DNA of 7,893 bases from Methylomonas sp. (GTDB lineage Bacteria; Pseudomonadota; Gammaproteobacteria; Methylococcales; Methylomonadaceae), in assembly GCA_026990815.1 (NCBI GenBank), contig JALXCS010000073.1:1-7893 (forward strand). The letters are read 5' to 3'. This document shows, piece by piece, positions 5,801 through 7,893 of the stretch. A program made the translations under genes and the position numbers. Below the pieces are notes generated by a model. The model made no database searches. It worked only from the letters and a program-made list of their open reading frames with translations, and was not told the DNA's origin. Every line of letters starts with the position of its first letter. Positions within the stretch are counted from its first letter, which is position 1.

Positions 5801-6940
5801 ATGAAAAATATTAGTCCCCTTGGGTTAGGATTGGTTGGTTGTGGTGAAACCGGTCGCTTGTGCTTGCAAGCATATTCCCAAATCGAGAACATTCGTCCTA
5901 TTGCAGTAGCTGATACCATTCATAAAGATTCAGATAAAGCAGCTCAGGAATTTGGGTTGCAATCCCATGACTTTGATTTAGAAGAACTCATTCTCCGAGA
6001 TGACATTCAAATGGTACATTTTGCGACTCCTCCTTTTAGCCACTATGGTCTGGGGCTAATGGGGGCTAATGAAGGTAAACATGTGCTTTGCGAAGCTCCT
6101 CTTGCTGTGAGTGTTGAGGAAGCAGAAGCAATGCTGGATGCTGCGAGAATAAACAAAGTTATCATGCCTGTTAATTTCGTCTTACGTTATAGTCCGATCA
6201 GTGAAACTGTCAAAAAGATTATTGATTCACGTCTTCTCGGAGAGGTACTGCACGCTACGCTTGAGAACTACGCTACCGATGAGTGGCTTGGCCCAGACCA
6301 TTGGTTCTGGAAAAAAAGCATGAGCGGTGGGATTTTTATAGCTCACGGCGTTCATTTTTTTGACCTTTATGAATGGTGGTTAGGTTCCGGGAAAACGATT
6401 TTAGCACATGCAGAAGTACGACCTAGTACGAAACAGGAAGATCGCGTAATGTGTACGGTTCTGCATGATAATGGAGCATTGGTAAGCCACTATCACGGCT
6501 TTGATCAACCAGAGCAACTCGAGAACACCTTTCATCGAATTGTTTTCGAGAAGGGGGTCATCACAATTGAGGGATGGATTCCTCAATCTCTGATAATCAA
6601 TGCGATTGGTGACGAAAAAAACATTGAATCACTGACTGAAATATGTATTGGCTGTGACATTGATACATTGGTTTCTTATGAAAGTCCCCGTCAATCCTGC
6701 CGTGCCAGAGGTAAGTCGTTAACAGTCAGTCGAGCAATCAAACTTCGATACATTGCTGAACCGGTTGAAAAACAAACTCAATATCTTAGGGCTACCACTG
6801 ATTTGATGACCGATCAACTGCAATATATCGCAGATCGTTCACACCAGAGAAGAGTAAAGGAAGAAAATGGTCGCGCTTCTCTCACTCTAGCAGTGGAAGC
6901 AGCCGAGCGAATTCATAATGGCAATACTATTGGATTATAA
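5801..6940 (+). CDS. Gfo/Idh/MocA-family oxidoreductase lacking the usual catalytic residues
   Basis: This 379-residue protein has the family's two-domain plan. An N-terminal Rossmann fold carries GLVGCGETGR (G13-x-G15-x-x-G18) for NAD(P), then FATPPFSHY (74-82) and the cofactor/catalytic loop CEAPLA (97-102). A C-terminal sheet domain begins near residue 125 and includes GGIFIAHGVHFFD (176-188). The family normally has E-K-P in the loop, with the lysine catalytic, and an aspartate four residues before the GVH histidine. Here these are A99 and A181, while H185 is kept. The protein may still bind a nucleotide, but ordinary dehydrogenase chemistry is doubtful; an atypical reaction or a non-catalytic role is possible. 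The substrate cannot be inferred. AGAGG lies just upstream of ATG 5801. No sigma-54 promoter was seen, so it is probably outside the hemerythrin regulon. Length is normal and there are no internal breaks. Confidence 0.85.
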   Translation: MKNISPLGLGLVGCGETGRLCLQAYSQIENIRPIAVADTIHKDSDKAAQEFGLQSHDFDLEELILRDDIQMVHFATPPFSHYGLGLMGANEGKHVLCEAPLAVSVEEAEAMLDAARINKVIMPVNFVLRYSPISETVKKIIDSRLLGEVLHATLENYATDEWLGPDHWFWKKSMSGGIFIAHGVHFFDLYEWWLGSGKTILAHAEVRPSTKQEDRVMCTVLHDNGALVSHYHGFDQPEQLENTFHRIVFEKGVITIEGWIPQSLIINAIGDEKNIESLTEICIGCDIDTLVSYESPRQSCRARGKSLTVSRAIKLRYIAEPVEKQTQYLRATTDLMTDQLQYIADRSHQRRVKEENGRASLTLAVEAAERIHNGNTIGL

Positions 6941-6949
6941 ATACTAACG

Positions 6950-7091
6950 GGTACAAATTTACTTGACTATTACAACTGTTAGATGGCGTACAACCATCGG
7001 GTTATCTGGTCCAAACCAGTAATCATAAAGCAGTGATTGCAGCAGTCGTGCAGAAAAGAGCAGATTGGGAGGTGATTGAAGCGGCTGTTGA
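6950..7091 (+). pseudogene. Fragment of a molybdate/molybdopterin-type PBP-like domain, cut by IS66
   Basis: In the frame starting at 6967 the text reads LLQLLDGVQPSGYLVQ, then TSNHKAVIAAVVQKRADW. From memory this resembles the PBP-like domain fused to MoeA-type or ModE-like proteins, where GY..Q..SHNAVAAAV..GRADWGVAIE is typical. Just upstream, in a neighbouring frame, GTNLLD (6950-6967) resembles the preceding GTRVLLD of the same domain, implying a frameshift near 6968-6975. After RADW the text is EVIEAAVE rather than GVAIE, so a further small lesion is likely. The homology stops where the IS66 end begins (7092), and the 5' part is absent because the oxidoreductase gene ends at 6940. It is non-functional as it stands. 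The family assignment is recalled rather than searched. Confidence 0.55.
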
Positions 7092-7111
7092 GTAAGCGTC
7101 CGACGCAACCA
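7092..7111 (+). repeat. IS66 left terminal inverted repeat
   Basis: GTAAGCGTCCGACGCAACCA begins with the GTAAGCG signature of IS66-family ends. Its right-hand partner would read CGTCGGACGCTTAC and does not appear before the window ends. The exact inner limit of the repeat cannot be set without the partner. Confidence 0.65.
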
Positions 7112-7153
7112 TCTACTCAATTTCGTATCGCTTGCTATTCTCGTGAATATTTC

Positions 7154-7160
7154 AGGAGAA
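7154..7160 (+). promoter_or_regulatory. Ribosome binding site deciding the tnpA start
   Basis: AGGAGAA lies five bases before ATG 7166. It picks this start rather than the longer frame beginning at 7076, which would start outside the insertion sequence. Confidence 0.75.
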
Positions 7161-7165
7161 CGCGT

Positions 7166-7444
7166 ATGTTATCAAAAGCAAAGCAAGACCATGTTGAGGC
7201 GTGGCAACGTAGTGGGCTGACTAAATCGGCCTATTGCCGAGCGCAAGGGTTGAACGCCAAGACATTTAGTCGCTGGTGTCAGCTTGCACAGGCATCCGCT
7301 GTGCCACCCGCAAAATTATTCCCGGTTGAAATAGAACCTGCCGCCAACTTGTCAGCGTCGATCATCTTGAAATTGGCGTCAGGAGATGTGTTGGAGTTGC
7401 CGGTCAGCATTTCAGCGAGTTGGTTACGGGAGTTGCTGCAATGA
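7166..7444 (+). CDS. tnpA: IS66 accessory protein TnpA (helix-turn-helix)
   Basis: This 92-residue protein is a small IS66 orf1-type product. Residues about 4-40 form a helix-turn-helix (HVEAWQRSGLTKSAYCRAQG, then LNAKTFSRW), the signature of these proteins. The tail (about 63-92: SIILKLASGDVLELPV and SWLRELLQ) is the usual short strand-helix end. In the family it is required with TnpB for transposition by the TnpC transposase and probably binds DNA. The start is fixed by AGGAGAA. Its stop overlaps the tnpB start (ATGA), indicating coupled translation. It appears intact. Confidence 0.85.
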   Translation: MLSKAKQDHVEAWQRSGLTKSAYCRAQGLNAKTFSRWCQLAQASAVPPAKLFPVEIEPAANLSASIILKLASGDVLELPVSISASWLRELLQ

Positions 7445-7791
7445 CCGGATTAGTCAGGTATCCGGACAAGATATGGTTGGTTGTGGAACCCGTCGATCTT
7501 CGTCGGGGGATCGACGGATTATCGCTGCATATCCAGCACGTGTTGGAAAAATCAGTCACCGGCGGTAACGCTTTTGTGTTTCGCAATCGCCGTGGCAATC
7601 GAGTGAAAGTGATTCTATGGGATGGCAACGGCGTGTGGCTGTGTCAGCGCCGTTTGCATCAGGGTCGATTGGTCTGGCCAAAGTCAGATGAGGATAGTTT
7701 GACCCTGACCCAAGCCGAATGGCGCTGGCTGATCACCGGGGTGGACTGGCAGCGATTATCGGCGATGCCGCCGGCACATTTACAGGCTTAA
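7441..7791 (+). CDS. tnpB: IS66 accessory protein TnpB (IS66 Orf2 family)
   Basis: This 116-residue protein is of the normal size for the IS66 Orf2 family. It carries the family core: the VDLRRGIDGL block (18-27), then GNAFVFRNRRGNRVKVILWD (42-61), GVWLCQRRL and GRLVWP (75-80). In IS66 elements it assists transposition, though its precise activity is not well defined. The ATG at 7441 overlaps the tnpA stop; an in-frame start at 7420 lies inside tnpA and lacks support. It is intact. It is not the unrelated RNA-guided IS200/IS605 TnpB nuclease that shares the name. Confidence 0.9.
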   Translation: MTGLVRYPDKIWLVVEPVDLRRGIDGLSLHIQHVLEKSVTGGNAFVFRNRRGNRVKVILWDGNGVWLCQRRLHQGRLVWPKSDEDSLTLTQAEWRWLITGVDWQRLSAMPPAHLQA

Positions 7792-7893
7792 GAAGCCCCT
7801 GAAAAAACTGTTAAAACCCAGTAATAATGAGGGCTTCGGGGGTATTATTCTGGTAAAATAAGTGGGTATAGCTACAAACTGATGTAACTACTT
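7792..7893. other. Region after tnpB without a visible tnpC start
   Basis: The last 102 bases contain no usable start for the IS66 transposase. ATG at 7828 runs into TAA after nine codons and the later ATG is followed at once by TAA. GAAGCCC (7792-7798) can pair with GGGCTTC (7831-7837) around a 32-base loop, and AATAAT/ATTATT flank the same segment, so the spacer may be structured. The transposase gene may begin beyond the window or be missing. Confidence 0.4.

Larger units (their letters stand above)
7092..7893 (+). mobile_element. IS66-family insertion sequence, left part (runs off the window)
   Basis: The left end is set at GTAAGCGTCCGACG, the characteristic IS66-family terminal sequence, exactly where the PBP-like fragment stops. 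It is followed by tnpA and tnpB in the canonical order, with the usual four-base overlap. The element looks GC-richer than the flanking genes, consistent with transfer. IS66 elements duplicate eight bases of target, so GCTGTTGA (7084-7091) should recur at the far end. The right inverted repeat and tnpC are not in the window. Confidence 0.8.

Noticed and set aside
7441..7791. TnpB as an RNA-guided nuclease of the IS200/IS605 type.
   Set aside because: The 116-residue IS66 Orf2 protein only shares the name; no RuvC or zinc-finger motifs are present.

Overview
The window reads as a piece of a moderately AT-rich gammaproteobacterial-type chromosome. The style of the two-component genes and the bacteriohemerythrins point that way, perhaps to a microaerophilic methane- or sulfur-oxidising lineage. 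That placement is an impression from protein style, not a demonstrated assignment. No rRNA, tRNA or CRISPR array was seen.

Positions 1-3457 hold a two-gene signalling operon. The first gene is a membrane histidine kinase whose extracytoplasmic sensor carries a CxxC and a c-type heme motif (CxxCH), followed by HAMP, a cysteine-bearing PAS domain and a kinase core. The second overlaps it by four bases (ATGA) and is a complete NtrC-type, sigma-54-dependent response regulator.

Positions 3458-5591 hold two bacteriohemerythrin genes, each with all seven di-iron ligands. Between them lie a small unrecognised minus-strand gene and what looks like a decayed, internally deleted third hemerythrin copy. 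Sequences fitting the sigma-54 -24/-12 consensus with exact GG-N10-GC spacing precede the kinase gene and both intact hemerythrin genes. A shared element, TTCGC followed by a degenerate eight-base tail, sits about 109-120 bp upstream of all three, which is a usual place for an activator site. My reading is a self-contained circuit: a heme- or thiol-based redox or gas sensor drives a sigma-54 activator, which turns on its own operon and a pair of oxygen-binding hemerythrins.

Positions 5592-6940 contain a probable terminator and a stand-alone Gfo/Idh/MocA-type oxidoreductase. In it the usual catalytic lysine (EKP) and the conserved aspartate of the substrate motif are both alanine.

Positions 6941-7893 are a scar. 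A frameshifted fragment of a molybdate/molybdopterin-type periplasmic-binding-protein-like domain directly follows the oxidoreductase. It is cut by the left end of an IS66-family element with intact tnpA and tnpB. No tnpC start is visible before the window ends.
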